From: JAHIVN01 sp018816645
GTDB taxonomy: Bacteria > Patescibacteriota > Dojkabacteria > JAHIVN01
Assembly: GCA_043816305.1 (NCBI GenBank)
Contig: JBDRHZ010000048.1
Coordinates: 1-39,702, forward strand
Reading direction: 5' to 3'
Length of the DNA: 39,702 nucleotides
The notes under the pieces are model-generated. The model was not told the origin of the DNA and did no database searches. It saw only the letters and a list, made by a program, of their open reading frames with translations. Position 1 is the stretch's first letter. Every line of letters starts with the position of its first letter. Position numbers and translations under genes: made by a program. Shown in pieces: positions 14,879 to 23,729 of this stretch.

Positions 14879-16975
14879 ATGCATAAACTCAAACCATTCA
14901 TTATTAAACACTGGGACAAATTAGCAGTGTTTGCAGTGTCTTTAATTCTATTTGTTTTCATATTTATTCCCTTCATCTGTTTTAATTCACTTGATAAATA
15001 TGATACTCCGGGACTCCTTTCGCTCAGCTGGTTTATCAGAGATTATACGTTCCCTGATTTCCAGGGTTGGAATCCATACTTTTTTGCCGGCTTTCCTCAA
15101 GGCATACTCTACCCTCCTCTTTTTCACTATGTGGTTGCTTTGATCGGAAAGGTTGTCTCAATTAACCTGGCTTATAAGCTGATAGTCTCTGTTGCGGGGC
15201 TGGCAATCCCCTGGACCGTTTACCGATTCAGTAAAGTAATTTATAAAGAGAGATCCTGGTCATTACTAAGCACTTTATTTATTCTGGTTGCGCTTGTAGT
15301 TCTTCCTGGATACATGGGTTTTAACTTTGATGGGCTTCTGGACTATGGACTGGGACCTAGTTTTGTCACTATTCCGATGTTCTTTCTGTATCTTGAAAGA
15401 TTGTTTGATGAAAAGCGCTGCTTTATAGGTCCTGCGGTCATATTCAGTGTTATGCTGCTCACAAATCTTGTTGCCCCGGTTTTTGCTTTACTCATTACAG
15501 CTGTTCATCTATTACTGAACATTAAATCAAGAAGTGTATCTAAAAAGGTAGTTTTGGAAGGTGTTCTTATAGTTTTGCTTACACTATTTTGGGTTGTTCC
15601 ATTTATTTTATACAAAGAATACTCGGTAACGGGAGTTCCTATCCAGGGGGGGAAAGTATTGTCGTTTCTTGCAGCAGGTGCCGTTTCATTTGTATCAGGC
15701 TTCATCATTTTACACTTGAAGAAATCCAGCAATGTAAAACTGCTTATGAGTATCCTGTTTCCGGGAGTGTTGTTTGCTGGGCTAAGTGTTTTAGATTCTT
15801 TGATTAATTCTACTGGGACAAAATTCTCTATTCCAGCGGTTCATCCATTCAGACTGTTGATATTCACCTTTCTTGGAGTTGCTGCGTCGATGACATTTAT
15901 AGTGCAGAAAGTTCATCCAGTATTGCTGAAAACTGTTACAAGGTTGAAAATGTCTAAATTCTTCGTTCGACCTAAGCATATCTCTTTAGTGTTGAGCTTA
16001 TCAGCTTGTGTGCTTATCGGCCTAGTTCTTGTTCGTTTGGAACCAGCCGGTGTGGAGGGAATTCAGCTTCATAATCACTTCAACTGGGACGGACGTGTGA
16101 TGCGTGCGTATAAAGTAACTGAAGTGCTGGATCAGTCCCGTGCTGTCGTTGACAGGTCTATTCTTTACAATGCCGGAAATGTTAATGAAGAAGACTATTA
16201 TAATTTCGGAGTAGATGGTCTCTTGAAAGAGTCTAGCTATTTAGCTCCATTTTATCAATCTCTAGCGAAAAACCTGGACCCGGAGAATTTTGACTGGAGT
16301 ATGCTAGATGATTACTATCTAGAAAATCAAAAAGTACCCGAAGAGAAAGTACAACAATATTTGAATTTGCTCTGGATAAAGCATCTTTTTGTCATAAAAC
16401 AGGATTTCCCATATTGTTCAAAATCAGAACTTCTTGCTACCTTCTCTTCCAACTCCAAAAAAGATGGCATTGTGCAAAGAGATGTTTTCCTATGTGATCT
16501 AGAAGGCGTCTCAAACAGCAAGTTTGTTGATGTTATCGAGACTGAGCCAAGCAGTACATCAAACTGGGATGAGGAGATTTCCAAATGGTGGACTGGCTCT
16601 GATGAAAGTCTGCTTATTGACGGATCCAATGGACTTGTGAAGCAGCCAGATACAGACAATGACGCTGACATTTCCTATTCTTTCAGTAAAGACTTGCAGG
16701 AATTGAAACTAAAGTTACAAGCAGATGAAACTATTCCAGTTCTTGTCAAAGTGAGTTACTTTCCGAAGTGGAAAGCATATGAGAACGAAAAAGAAATCCC
16801 TCTCTACAGAGTGTCTCCGAATCTGATCGCCCTGAACTTGAATCGTGAGGCAACTTTGAAGTATGAACGAACCTCGTTTGAATATGCAACATTAGCTATA
16901 TCAGTGATCGGCTGGATATTTGCTTTAGGATATGTTTTATATGCAAAAACTAAGGGCATCAAAACAAAGGTTTGA
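14879..16975 (+). CDS. GT-C-like polytopic membrane protein (6-PTPS-related / YfhO-like)
   Basis: A 698-aa protein. An N-terminal TM (~13-38) is followed by an outer loop with acidic and aromatic residues (DTPGLLSLSWFI, then WNPYFFAGFPQG), the layout of GT-C glycosyltransferases and of YfhO/'6-pyruvoyl-tetrahydropterin synthase-related' membrane proteins. About ten more TM segments follow. A periplasmic domain (~400-660) with VKVSYFPKWKAYENEKE and YERTSFEY precedes the last TM, typical for the family's C-terminus. Likely role is transfer or handling of a lipid-linked sugar at the cell surface (inference). The methyltransferase frame begins inside its last 44 nt, so the two are probably coupled. 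Confidence 0.7.
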   Translation: MHKLKPFIIKHWDKLAVFAVSLILFVFIFIPFICFNSLDKYDTPGLLSLSWFIRDYTFPDFQGWNPYFFAGFPQGILYPPLFHYVVALIGKVVSINLAYKLIVSVAGLAIPWTVYRFSKVIYKERSWSLLSTLFILVALVVLPGYMGFNFDGLLDYGLGPSFVTIPMFFLYLERLFDEKRCFIGPAVIFSVMLLTNLVAPVFALLITAVHLLLNIKSRSVSKKVVLEGVLIVLLTLFWVVPFILYKEYSVTGVPIQGGKVLSFLAAGAVSFVSGFIILHLKKSSNVKLLMSILFPGVLFAGLSVLDSLINSTGTKFSIPAVHPFRLLIFTFLGVAASMTFIVQKVHPVLLKTVTRLKMSKFFVRPKHISLVLSLSACVLIGLVLVRLEPAGVEGIQLHNHFNWDGRVMRAYKVTEVLDQSRAVVDRSILYNAGNVNEEDYYNFGVDGLLKESSYLAPFYQSLAKNLDPENFDWSMLDDYYLENQKVPEEKVQQYLNLLWIKHLFVIKQDFPYCSKSELLATFSSNSKKDGIVQRDVFLCDLEGVSNSKFVDVIETEPSSTSNWDEEISKWWTGSDESLLIDGSNGLVKQPDTDNDADISYSFSKDLQELKLKLQADETIPVLVKVSYFPKWKAYENEKEIPLYRVSPNLIALNLNREATLKYERTSFEYATLAISVIGWIFALGYVLYAKTKGIKTKV

Positions 16976-17594
16976 ATATGATAAAAAATATTTCGATAAA
17001 CATTATTCAACATCGTTCTATAGGAGCTATGTCAGTATGCGCAATTCGGTTATCCACAAAGAGGTCTCAAAAAATATTGAAACAGGAAGGTTGCTTGAGG
17101 TAGGATTTGGTGACGATAACCTGCTTAGATTCTTCAAAGATGACTTTGAGGTTTACGGGATAGATATAGCTGAATATGCTCTCGAAAGTCTTCCGAAGAG
17201 CTATAACTTGGAGCACTTTACAGTATTAGATGTGTCAAAGGATGAGATTCCCTTTTCGGTGAAGTTCGATGTTATCGTTATGGTAAATACTTTGGAGCAC
17301 CTAGATGATCCGGAGTTTGCTATAAAGAATGTTTACAAAGTGTTGAATGATGGAGGTATCATGGTCCAGTATCTCCCAACACAGAGCAACGCATTTTCAA
17401 AACTTCAGTATAGGAAATTCTACGATGTGGAGGAGCACATTTATCGACCCTCAGTTTCAGATTTACAGTCACTCTTTCAAGAGGCGGGATTTGAGCGAGT
17501 GAGAGAGTTGTGTGCGAACTTTTTTCCAATAAGGATTCCACTCAGACCTATAATAGAATCGTTCAATTTGTACTTTGGGATATGGAGAAAGTGA
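16932..17594 (+). CDS. Class I SAM-dependent methyltransferase
   Basis: A Methyltransf_11/23-type protein of 217-220 aa. LLEVGFGDDNLLRFF (~54-68) is motif I, VYGIDIAE the acidic beta-2 end, FDVIVMVNTLEHLDDPE (~113-129) motif IV/post-IV, and VLNDGGIMVQYLPT the conserved beta-5 hairpin. Such proteins next to sugar-transfer membrane proteins often modify glycans or lipid-linked intermediates, but that is context only. The start lies within the upstream gene; ATG 16941 is an equally good start. No Shine-Dalgarno is evident, in line with translational coupling. Confidence 0.8.
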   Translation: MFYMQKLRASKQRFEYDKKYFDKHYSTSFYRSYVSMRNSVIHKEVSKNIETGRLLEVGFGDDNLLRFFKDDFEVYGIDIAEYALESLPKSYNLEHFTVLDVSKDEIPFSVKFDVIVMVNTLEHLDDPEFAIKNVYKVLNDGGIMVQYLPTQSNAFSKLQYRKFYDVEEHIYRPSVSDLQSLFQEAGFERVRELCANFFPIRIPLRPIIESFNLYFGIWRK

Positions 17595-17661
17595 TTTGAA
17601 GTAGAGCTAATTCTAGGTTATTATGGTATAGAATTTACTCCAAGTGAGGAAAGGAGAGATC

Positions 17662-18012
17662 ATGAAAAAATTTCAATTACTTGCTATTGCTTCTGTTTCA
17701 GCGGTTCTGATTTTCTCTCATTTCATTCCTACACAAAGAGCTCAAGCCTGGACTCATTCTGATCAGCCTGTTTGGGTTAAAACACACGGGGGATCTCTGA
17801 CAGATATTGCAGTTTATGAGTTGCTGCCTGTGACTGGACAAAATGTGTTCACTTCAGCAGTTATTGGAGGCATGTTAGTGATATCATCTGTAGCAGGGTT
17901 TGTGATTTTTTCTGTAAGCAGAAAGATGAGAAGTCGAGGCAAATCAGATGAAAAAGACCCAAATGAAACATCAGATTCTGGAGGAGGGGGCTGTAAGAGA
18001 AAAGATGATTAG
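17662..18012 (+). CDS. Small LPXTG-type surface protein with signal peptide
   Basis: A 116-aa protein from ATG 17662, chosen because AAGGAG lies 7 nt upstream; it is one of the few genes here with a real Shine-Dalgarno. KKF plus a hydrophobic stretch ends in AQA-W, a signal peptidase I-like site. Only about 30 mature residues follow before LPVTG, then a TM segment and RKMRSR, i.e. a full sortase sorting signal. Unusually, a further ~22-residue acidic/Gly tail (ending SGGGGCKRKDD) follows the basic stop-transfer. No sortase gene is in the window. It may be a wall-anchored peptide or a small membrane protein; function unknown. Confidence 0.75.
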   Translation: MKKFQLLAIASVSAVLIFSHFIPTQRAQAWTHSDQPVWVKTHGGSLTDIAVYELLPVTGQNVFTSAVIGGMLVISSVAGFVIFSVSRKMRSRGKSDEKDPNETSDSGGGGCKRKDD

Positions 18013-18105
18013 TACTATGCTATTGTTATATTGCAAAATTGTTAGATAGTTAGATAGCTGTATAGTTTATAATTTATTTTTTACTTAAATTATTACAATA
18101 TTTAT

Positions 18106-18915
18106 ATGACAGGAGAAATAGCTGTAACCTGTTTGCTGATTTCTGCTGGGATACTGTTTTTTTTAGTTCTCATTTGTATCCGGCAGGTAAGTCAATACCA
18201 ATCAGGAGTTTTGTTTACTATGGGGAAGTTTACAAAGATGCTGAAGCCTGGTTGGCATGTTGTCATCCCAATCTTTCAAAGTATGAGAATAGTTGACCTG
18301 AGGATTAAGGCGCATGAGGTTGAGGGTCAGGAGACTATGACAAAAGACAATGTATCTGTTCATGTCAATGCTGTCATCTATTACAAGATTGTTGATGCTT
18401 CAAAAGCAGTAATAGAGGTTGAACAGGCCGACTGGGCAGTGTCTCAGCTAGCACAGACTACTATGAGAAATGTGATAGGTGAAGTAAAACTGGATGAGGT
18501 TCTTGCACACAGAGACAAGCTTTCACGTAGGATTGAAGAGATAGTTGACCATACAAGTGAAAAGTGGGGAGTTGCGATAGAAACTGTAGAATTAAAAGAC
18601 ATTGTGCTTCCGAAGAACCTGAAAAGAACAATGGCAAAAGTGGCAGAGGCTGAAAGAGAAAGGGATGCAAATATTCTCAAGGCAGAAGGTGAAGTGGTTG
18701 CCGCAACGAGTCTTGCGAAGGCTGCAGGGATAATCGCAGAGAAACCAGGGGCGCTTCATTTGCGAACCTTGAACTCGATTAATGATATTTCTTCAGATCA
18801 GTCGAACACAGTTATATTCGCTATTCCGATGGAGATTCTGCGTGCGATTGAGGGATTTGGAAAGTATGTGAGGAAGAAAGCAGGACCTGAAGGGGAAGGA
18901 ACAGTTAGACAATAG
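18106..18915 (+). CDS. Slipin/stomatin-like SPFH-domain membrane protein
   Basis: A 269-aa protein with one N-terminal TM (~5-27), then the SPFH domain: QYQSGVLFTMGKF, LKPGWHVVIPIF, DLRIKAHEVEGQETMTKDNVSVHVNAV in usual order. The coiled-coil KVAEAERERDANILKAEGE (~186-205) drives oligomer formation. Slipins scaffold ordered membrane patches and are often paired with an NfeD protease partner, absent here. A TACAAT (18094-18099) lies 6 nt before the ATG, so it is probably leaderless with its own promoter. Its neighbours are other envelope genes. Confidence 0.88.
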   Translation: MTGEIAVTCLLISAGILFFLVLICIRQVSQYQSGVLFTMGKFTKMLKPGWHVVIPIFQSMRIVDLRIKAHEVEGQETMTKDNVSVHVNAVIYYKIVDASKAVIEVEQADWAVSQLAQTTMRNVIGEVKLDEVLAHRDKLSRRIEEIVDHTSEKWGVAIETVELKDIVLPKNLKRTMAKVAEAERERDANILKAEGEVVAATSLAKAAGIIAEKPGALHLRTLNSINDISSDQSNTVIFAIPMEILRAIEGFGKYVRKKAGPEGEGTVRQ

Positions 18916-18956
18916 TTTTACGATTGTAACCCGGTTCCTCTATATAACCAAGAGGA

Positions 18957-19505
18957 TTGAATAGACGTATGAATGAAGCTGTGCTGAAAAAAGCATTGTC
19001 CGGAGACAAAAAGGCCTTCAGCCAGGTCTATAGCTACTACTTCGACGACTTGTGGAGATGGGTTTATTCGAGGATTAAAAATAAAGATATCACATCGGAC
19101 ATCATATCTGACAGCTTCATAGCTCTTTATGAGAACATCAGGAATATCAAACACCCGAAGGCACTGAAATCCTATTTGTACAAGATTACCAAGAATCGGA
19201 TGATCAAATTCTATGCCGAAGAAAAGCCAGTAAATTTATCAGCGCTTGATTTGGATAGAATTCAGATAGGTAATCAGCTAGCTAATAATCAGGAAATTGA
19301 AGATGAGAAGACAGACGATAACAGGAGGCTAGAAGTGAAATTGGAGGAGGTGTTGTCGAAATTACCTAAGATGTATGAAGAAGTACTGAGGCTGCGATTT
19401 ATCGCAGGTATGAAGATAAGAGAGGTAGCTGAGGTCCTGGATAAAACGGAAGGTAATGTCTCAAAGTTATTCAAAATCGAGCGATTCAGAAATCGAAAGC
19501 ATTAG
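18957..19505 (+). CDS. ECF-type sigma-70 family factor
   Basis: A 178-182 aa sigma factor. Region 2 includes FSQVYSYYFDDLWRWVYSRI and DIISDSFIALYENI, with the usual AxKSYLYKITKNRMIKFY helix. A charged linker precedes region 4 (LEEVLSKLPKMYEEVLRLRF ... IREVAEVLDKTEGNVSKLF), a helix-turn-helix for the -35 element. The frame starts at TTG 18957 or ATG 18969. TATAAC (18943-18948) sits 8 nt before the TTG, while AGAGG precedes the ATG by about 13 nt, so the start is open. It lies 22 nt upstream of the VWA membrane protein, the usual sigma/anti-sigma order. Confidence 0.85.
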   Translation: MNRRMNEAVLKKALSGDKKAFSQVYSYYFDDLWRWVYSRIKNKDITSDIISDSFIALYENIRNIKHPKALKSYLYKITKNRMIKFYAEEKPVNLSALDLDRIQIGNQLANNQEIEDEKTDDNRRLEVKLEEVLSKLPKMYEEVLRLRFIAGMKIREVAEVLDKTEGNVSKLFKIERFRNRKH

Positions 19506-19527
19506 TTTTAAAATTATATAATATAAA

Positions 19528-21906
19528 ATGTTAGAGAAACTTTTCAAAATGTATAAAGAAAAACTGTCTCCTGAAAAATCGGAGAAAGATAAGGTGTGGA
19601 GTAAAGTAGCTGGAGAGATTGATGTGAAGAGTAAGCCTTCATTTTCATTTATAAATAGCTGGAAAGGGTTATTTGTAGTGATTGTGTTATTGGGTGTTGT
19701 AGGGCTTGGTGCGTCTAGTACTCTCAGAAAAAGCACTATGGATTCAGCAAAAATTGATGACTGGGAATATTCTTATGTCGAAGGGCAGTTTGAATCACAG
19801 GAAGTAATCGATTCTGTTAGTGATTTTACCGATTCAGGGGTAATGGGTTATTTGGTTATTGGGTTATTGATAGTTATTATTACTGCTAACATTGTGCTTG
19901 GTCTTAAGCTTGTAATATATCTCATCCAAAAGTACGTGCAGAAAAAGGAATACGGGATTGTTTTCTCAGACTCAACCTCTCGGATTCTTGGGATTTTTGC
20001 ATTGATTAATATACTATTCGCTACCCTTATCATTACCGGTGTTCTTTCGGTTCCAGTCGGCGGATTGGTTCTACTCTGCACTCTTGGAATAGTTAGTTTG
20101 CTGGGAGGTCTGTATTTACTTATAATAATTCTTAAAGCTATTATAGCTAAACTTCGGGACCAAAAGACACTTTTCTTCTGGAGGAAGTTTCGATTGGGAA
20201 TTACGGCTTTGATACAGGGGGGCTTTGCTCTATTGTTACCAGTCATGATTATTTTTTCACTTCTTGGTGGCTCAACTGTGTATGATGCTGCCATCAATGT
20301 TGCACCTGGTGGCGGGTCTACTATTCCTGGACCTACATCTGTTACCGGTGTGATGCCGAACATTGCCTTTGATAGTAAGACTTCAAGTGAAGAGCTAGGC
20401 TACTCAGTTGGTGGGGCTAAGGATATAAACAACTTCCGAGAAAACATAGAGAATGACTATCTTCCGATACCAACAGAAATCACATACGAAGGGCTTTTTT
20501 ATGACTATTTCTTTGACACTGGAAAGATTGAAATTTGTGAAAAGCTCTTCTGCCCATCATACAGCTATGCGCTGAGCCGGGATCCGATTTCTGACGAGAC
20601 AGATTATTATCTGTCGGTAGGTCTAAACTCTGGGATAAAAGAAAGCGATTTTCAAAGGAAGAAACTCAATCTAGTTGTCGTACTCGATATCTCAGGATCT
20701 ATGAGTTCTCAATTTAGCAGTTACTACTATGATCAGTTTGGAAATGAACAAGAGAGGGAGCAAGATGAGGATAGTGATAAAATAAAGATGCAGATTGCAA
20801 ACGAATCTGTAGTCGCTCTGCTGGGTCATCTGAATGAAGAAGATAGATTTGGGATGGTGTTATTTGATGAAAATGCATATCTCGGCAAGAAACTCTCATA
20901 TACCGGTAAAACCGATATGACGGCAATCAAGAATCATATTTTAGAATTGACCCCAAGAGGCAGTACAAATATGGAGGCAGGCTTGGAAAAGGGAACGAAG
21001 TTATTTGATGAATTTCTAGATGTTGATCAAACTGGATATGAGAACAGAGTAATATTTCTGACAGACGCCATGCCGAATACCGGTGATACCAGTGAAGCCG
21101 GATTATTGGGGATGACACAGAAAAATGCTGAAAACAAAATTTACACGACTTTTATAGGTATAGGGGTTGACTTCAATACAGAGCTGATAGAAAGCCTTAC
21201 AAAGATCCGGGGTGCAAATTATTACTCAGTACATTCTTCAAAAGAATTTAAAGAAAGAATGGATGAAGGCTTTGAATATATGGTGACGCCTCTGGTATTT
21301 AATCTCTTCCTTCAGTTAGACGCGGAGGGGTTCGATATCCAAAAAGTCTACGGCTCACCAGAGGCAAATGAGGCAACAGGAGAGATCATGAAAGTAAATA
21401 CCCTCTTCCCTTCCAGAACTGTTGAGGGTGAGATAAAGGGAGGTATTATAATTCTGAAGCTTAGAAAAATTTCTAATAATTATAGTCTTTCGCTAAAGAG
21501 CTCCTATGAAGACCGCGAGGGGAAAGCAGATGGTGATGAACAGGAGATCGTGTTTGGGAACGAAAAAGCTGATTATTATCAGAACCTAGGAATTCGTAAA
21601 GGTGTACTCTTATCAAGATATGCAGATCTCATGAAGAATTGGGTGATAGATGAGCGTGAAGCTTATTCCCGAAAGGCAGATGTCGCAAATCCTCGAGTCA
21701 CAGAGGAGATAGGTATCAGTGTTCCGGCAGATGTTGAGCTTGGCCAGTGGGAACGGCAGTCCATTCCTTTGCAGGTAGCAGCTGTCTACAAGGACTTCAT
21801 CAAAAAATTCGAAGCTTACTTTAAACAGGAAATGAATTTTCTAGGAGATGAGACATTGGAACAGGAGGTAGAGGTGATGGAAAAGCTGGATGATTATAGC
21901 GGATAG
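19528..21906 (+). CDS. Multi-pass membrane protein with von Willebrand factor A domain; candidate anti-sigma partner
   Basis: A 792-aa protein. Residues 1-45 are cytoplasmic and resemble the N-terminal region of membrane anti-sigma proteins (acidic/basic helices, DKVWSKVAGEI). About five TM segments follow between ~48 and 250. The VWA domain begins near 380 with the MIDAS motif DISGS, then RGSTNMEAGL and IFLTDAMPNTGD. A charged insert lies right after DISGS. The C-terminal ~190 residues form a beta-rich region with no recognised domain. It has its own -10 (TATAAT 19517-19522, 5 nt before ATG). Surface sensing that releases the sigma factor is inference from gene order. Confidence 0.8.
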   Translation: MLEKLFKMYKEKLSPEKSEKDKVWSKVAGEIDVKSKPSFSFINSWKGLFVVIVLLGVVGLGASSTLRKSTMDSAKIDDWEYSYVEGQFESQEVIDSVSDFTDSGVMGYLVIGLLIVIITANIVLGLKLVIYLIQKYVQKKEYGIVFSDSTSRILGIFALINILFATLIITGVLSVPVGGLVLLCTLGIVSLLGGLYLLIIILKAIIAKLRDQKTLFFWRKFRLGITALIQGGFALLLPVMIIFSLLGGSTVYDAAINVAPGGGSTIPGPTSVTGVMPNIAFDSKTSSEELGYSVGGAKDINNFRENIENDYLPIPTEITYEGLFYDYFFDTGKIEICEKLFCPSYSYALSRDPISDETDYYLSVGLNSGIKESDFQRKKLNLVVVLDISGSMSSQFSSYYYDQFGNEQEREQDEDSDKIKMQIANESVVALLGHLNEEDRFGMVLFDENAYLGKKLSYTGKTDMTAIKNHILELTPRGSTNMEAGLEKGTKLFDEFLDVDQTGYENRVIFLTDAMPNTGDTSEAGLLGMTQKNAENKIYTTFIGIGVDFNTELIESLTKIRGANYYSVHSSKEFKERMDEGFEYMVTPLVFNLFLQLDAEGFDIQKVYGSPEANEATGEIMKVNTLFPSRTVEGEIKGGIIILKLRKISNNYSLSLKSSYEDREGKADGDEQEIVFGNEKADYYQNLGIRKGVLLSRYADLMKNWVIDEREAYSRKADVANPRVTEEIGISVPADVELGQWERQSIPLQVAAVYKDFIKKFEAYFKQEMNFLGDETLEQEVEVMEKLDDYSG

Positions 21907-21985
21907 AGATATTGTCTATTAGATATAGTAATAAGGGATTATTGATACTCAGTCTTGATATAAGTATTTAATGATTCATAGAACT

Positions 21986-22468
21986 TTAGACTGCTTTTTT
22001 CTTACTGCGAATAATATTATTCCTGTATTCATGAAGAGTCTTTGCTAGATCAAATGGTGTTGAATTATTGGCTATAAATTTTAAGAGCATAGCAACGATT
22101 TCTTTACGGCTTTTTGGATCTGAATCGGCTACCTTTTTAGATTTCTTGTAGAGGATAACATTATCTGCATCAAGAAATACTCCATTTAAGAACAGGAAAA
22201 AGACTAGGGAAACAAAGGCTATCCTTTTATTACCATTTACGAATGGGTGTAGCTTTATCATTTCGTAAAATAATACAGCGGCTTGCTCGTAGAGTGATTT
22301 ATACATAAGTACCCCGCCTATTTCACGACTGGTAATAGCTAATGCGGTCTCTAACTTTTCAGGGTATCTATCATTGAAGGGTGGAATTGGTTCATACTTC
22401 CCGAAATGAGTTTTAGCATAATCATAGCAAAGATTTTCAATATCCTTTATGTTTAGGAAAAAAGACAT
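21986..22468 (-). CDS. Doc-type (Fic fold) toxin
   Basis: A 160-aa protein with the Doc/Fic core HPFVNGNKR (~75-83), matching HxFx(N/D)(G/A)NKR; the surrounding helices (AAVLFYEMIKLHPF and FVSLVFFLFLNGVFLDAD) fit the Death-on-curing subfamily. Doc phosphorylates EF-Tu, whereas classical Fic proteins AMPylate; the Asn at the usual Asp/Glu position and the short length favour Doc. It starts 2 nt after the stop of the small upstream ORF at 22471-22629, making a compact toxin-antitoxin operon. Confidence 0.85.
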   Translation of the reverse strand: MSFFLNIKDIENLCYDYAKTHFGKYEPIPPFNDRYPEKLETALAITSREIGGVLMYKSLYEQAAVLFYEMIKLHPFVNGNKRIAFVSLVFFLFLNGVFLDADNVILYKKSKKVADSDPKSRKEIVAMLLKFIANNSTPFDLAKTLHEYRNNIIRSKKKAV

Positions 22469-22470
22469 AT

Positions 22471-22629
22471 TTACTCTGTCCCTAACATCTTTAGTAATGT
22501 GGGGTATTTTTCAACTGTCTTCTGGATTGATATTCTTGCTAAATCCCTTCTGTCTTTTGGATTTCTTGGATTAGGTTTCGTATTCTTTTTAGACTTTGAT
22601 TCTTTTTTAATAATTTTTTTATTATTCAT
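22471..22629 (-). CDS. Putative 52-aa antitoxin to the Doc toxin
   Basis: A short frame of 52 codons. The first ~20 residues are very basic (MNNKKIIKKE..., SKKN), and the remainder is amphipathic helix (RRDLARISIQKTVEKYPTLL). This fits an antitoxin with a basic DNA- or RNA-contacting part and a helix that could plug the toxin, but it does not resemble Phd by motif. The 2-nt gap to doc and the operator-like palindrome over its promoter support the role. The start is leaderless: TATGAT 5 nt upstream of ATG 22629. Confidence 0.68.
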   Translation of the reverse strand: MNNKKIIKKESKSKKNTKPNPRNPKDRRDLARISIQKTVEKYPTLLKMLGTE

Positions 22630-22631
22630 AC

Positions 22632-22663
22632 CTAATCATACCACAATAAATATGATTAGTTAA
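22632..22663 (-). promoter_or_regulatory. Doc operon promoter with 9-bp palindromic operator
   Basis: Minus-strand TTAACT (22658-22663), 17-nt spacer, TATGAT (22635-22640). CTAATCATA (22632-22640) and TATGATTAG (22651-22659) are perfect inverted arms with a 10-nt spacer (19 nt centre to centre). One arm covers the -10 and the other abuts the -35, ideal for autorepression. Confidence 0.68.
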
Positions 22664-22725
22664 ATAGCTGACAACGAGCAGCAGATAACGAATAGCGAGT
22701 AGTAAAAAGGAGAACGAGCCTTGTA
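22664..22725. repeat. Word-like AACGAGCAGCAGATAACG repeats
   Basis: Between the toxin-antitoxin promoter and the cupin gene, irregular repeats of AGC/AACGA/GATAACGAATAGC words resemble 145-315. Confidence 0.45.
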
Positions 22726-22754
22726 AGTGCATGTTTGAAGATCCCTTTTTCACT

Positions 22755-22782
22755 TTGTTTTAAAATCTTCGTATAGTAAAAT
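22755..22782 (+). promoter_or_regulatory. Leaderless promoter of the cupin gene
   Basis: TTGTTT (22755-22760), 16-nt spacer, TAAAAT (22777-22782), 6 nt to ATG 22789. Confidence 0.55.
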
Positions 22783-22788
22783 ACTTCT

Positions 22789-23151
22789 ATGTATGACATC
22801 AAGCAGTGTCAAAAAATCAAAATACCCGAAGGCTACATGTATCAGGGTCCTTCTACCAAGGAGCAAAGTGTCGGCTACGTTGGGCTTAACCCCTTCTCTT
22901 CTCTGGCTATTCACAACCGTCCCACAGGAATCGAAAAACTAACCCAGGTCAAAGGCAAATGCAGTATAGCAATCTGGGATATAGAAAGGGGAAGAGTTGT
23001 AACTCTTGAAGAAGGAACGACTCTAGTCCTTAAACCAAGAGGTGTGTGGCACGTTCATGCGAATCCTTTTTCGGAAAAGTCGTTAACTTATTGGGATTTC
23101 GAGGGGAATATCCGGAGTATTATTGAAAAAATAAGAAAAGGGAGTGAGTAG
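22789..23151 (+). CDS. Small cupin-like protein
   Basis: A 120-aa single-domain beta-barrel protein. The central part (AIHNRPTGIEKLTQVKGKCSI) holds the first cupin-like strand set, although the usual HxH...E metal motif is not clear. GVWHVHANPF (~84-93) supplies HVH-type His residues like cupin motif 2. It is probably a small-molecule-binding or sugar-isomerase-like cupin, but the substrate is unknown. Monocistronic and leaderless; followed by AACAGC-type repeats at 23150-23175. Confidence 0.6.
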   Translation: MYDIKQCQKIKIPEGYMYQGPSTKEQSVGYVGLNPFSSLAIHNRPTGIEKLTQVKGKCSIAIWDIERGRVVTLEEGTTLVLKPRGVWHVHANPFSEKSLTYWDFEGNIRSIIEKIRKGSE

Positions 23152-23354
23152 CTAACAGCTAACAGCATGCAGCAACCTAGTGGGCCTACGGATTAAAGGT
23201 TTAGGGTTAGTGGTTTTCTTTCTATACTTATGAAATCCAGTAATTCCTCTCAGATACTGAAAATGTTTTTTCGTTTTGGTTCAAATGCATTACTCAGAGT
23301 TTTTTGACTTAAGTTTAATTACTTGGTAGAAGTATGTAATGTTATTCTATAATA

Positions 23355-23729
23355 ATGCTAACTCAGAAAGATCTAGTAAATATTTCTAGACTTATAGGCG
23401 AATCCGTAAATCAAGCTAAGGATGAAATCATGCTTAAGCTTGACCAAAAGGCTGATAAAGCCTATTTGCTTAAAATGAAGAAACTTCTTGATAGTAGGAT
23501 AACACAAAGACTTGAGTTTATTTGTGAAGTGATGACGACAAAGAAACAAGTTGCAAAATTGATAGAATTCAAAATTGATCCAATAGCCAAAGATATAAAT
23601 CAATTGAAGGATGATTATATTGCAATTAGAAATGAACTGGACACTGAGCATAATCTCCGTTACAAGAAGCTTGAACAAGTAGTATCAGACGTAAAACGAA
23701 TTAAAATGGTTGTTCACCTCAAAGACTGA
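23355..23729 (+). CDS. Coiled-coil protein, unknown function
   Basis: A 124-aa, almost fully helical protein with heptad-like spacing from residue ~25 to the end (KLDQKADKAYLLKMKKLLD, then LEQVVSDVKRI). It has no Cys cluster, signal or TM. Small coiled-coil proteins with KLDQKADK-type segments are frequent in CPR genomes. Its 3' end overlaps the convergent cyclodeaminase-like gene by 11 nt. A TATTCT 6 nt before the ATG gives another leaderless start. Confidence 0.65.
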   Translation: MLTQKDLVNISRLIGESVNQAKDEIMLKLDQKADKAYLLKMKKLLDSRITQRLEFICEVMTTKKQVAKLIEFKIDPIAKDINQLKDDYIAIRNELDTEHNLRYKKLEQVVSDVKRIKMVVHLKD

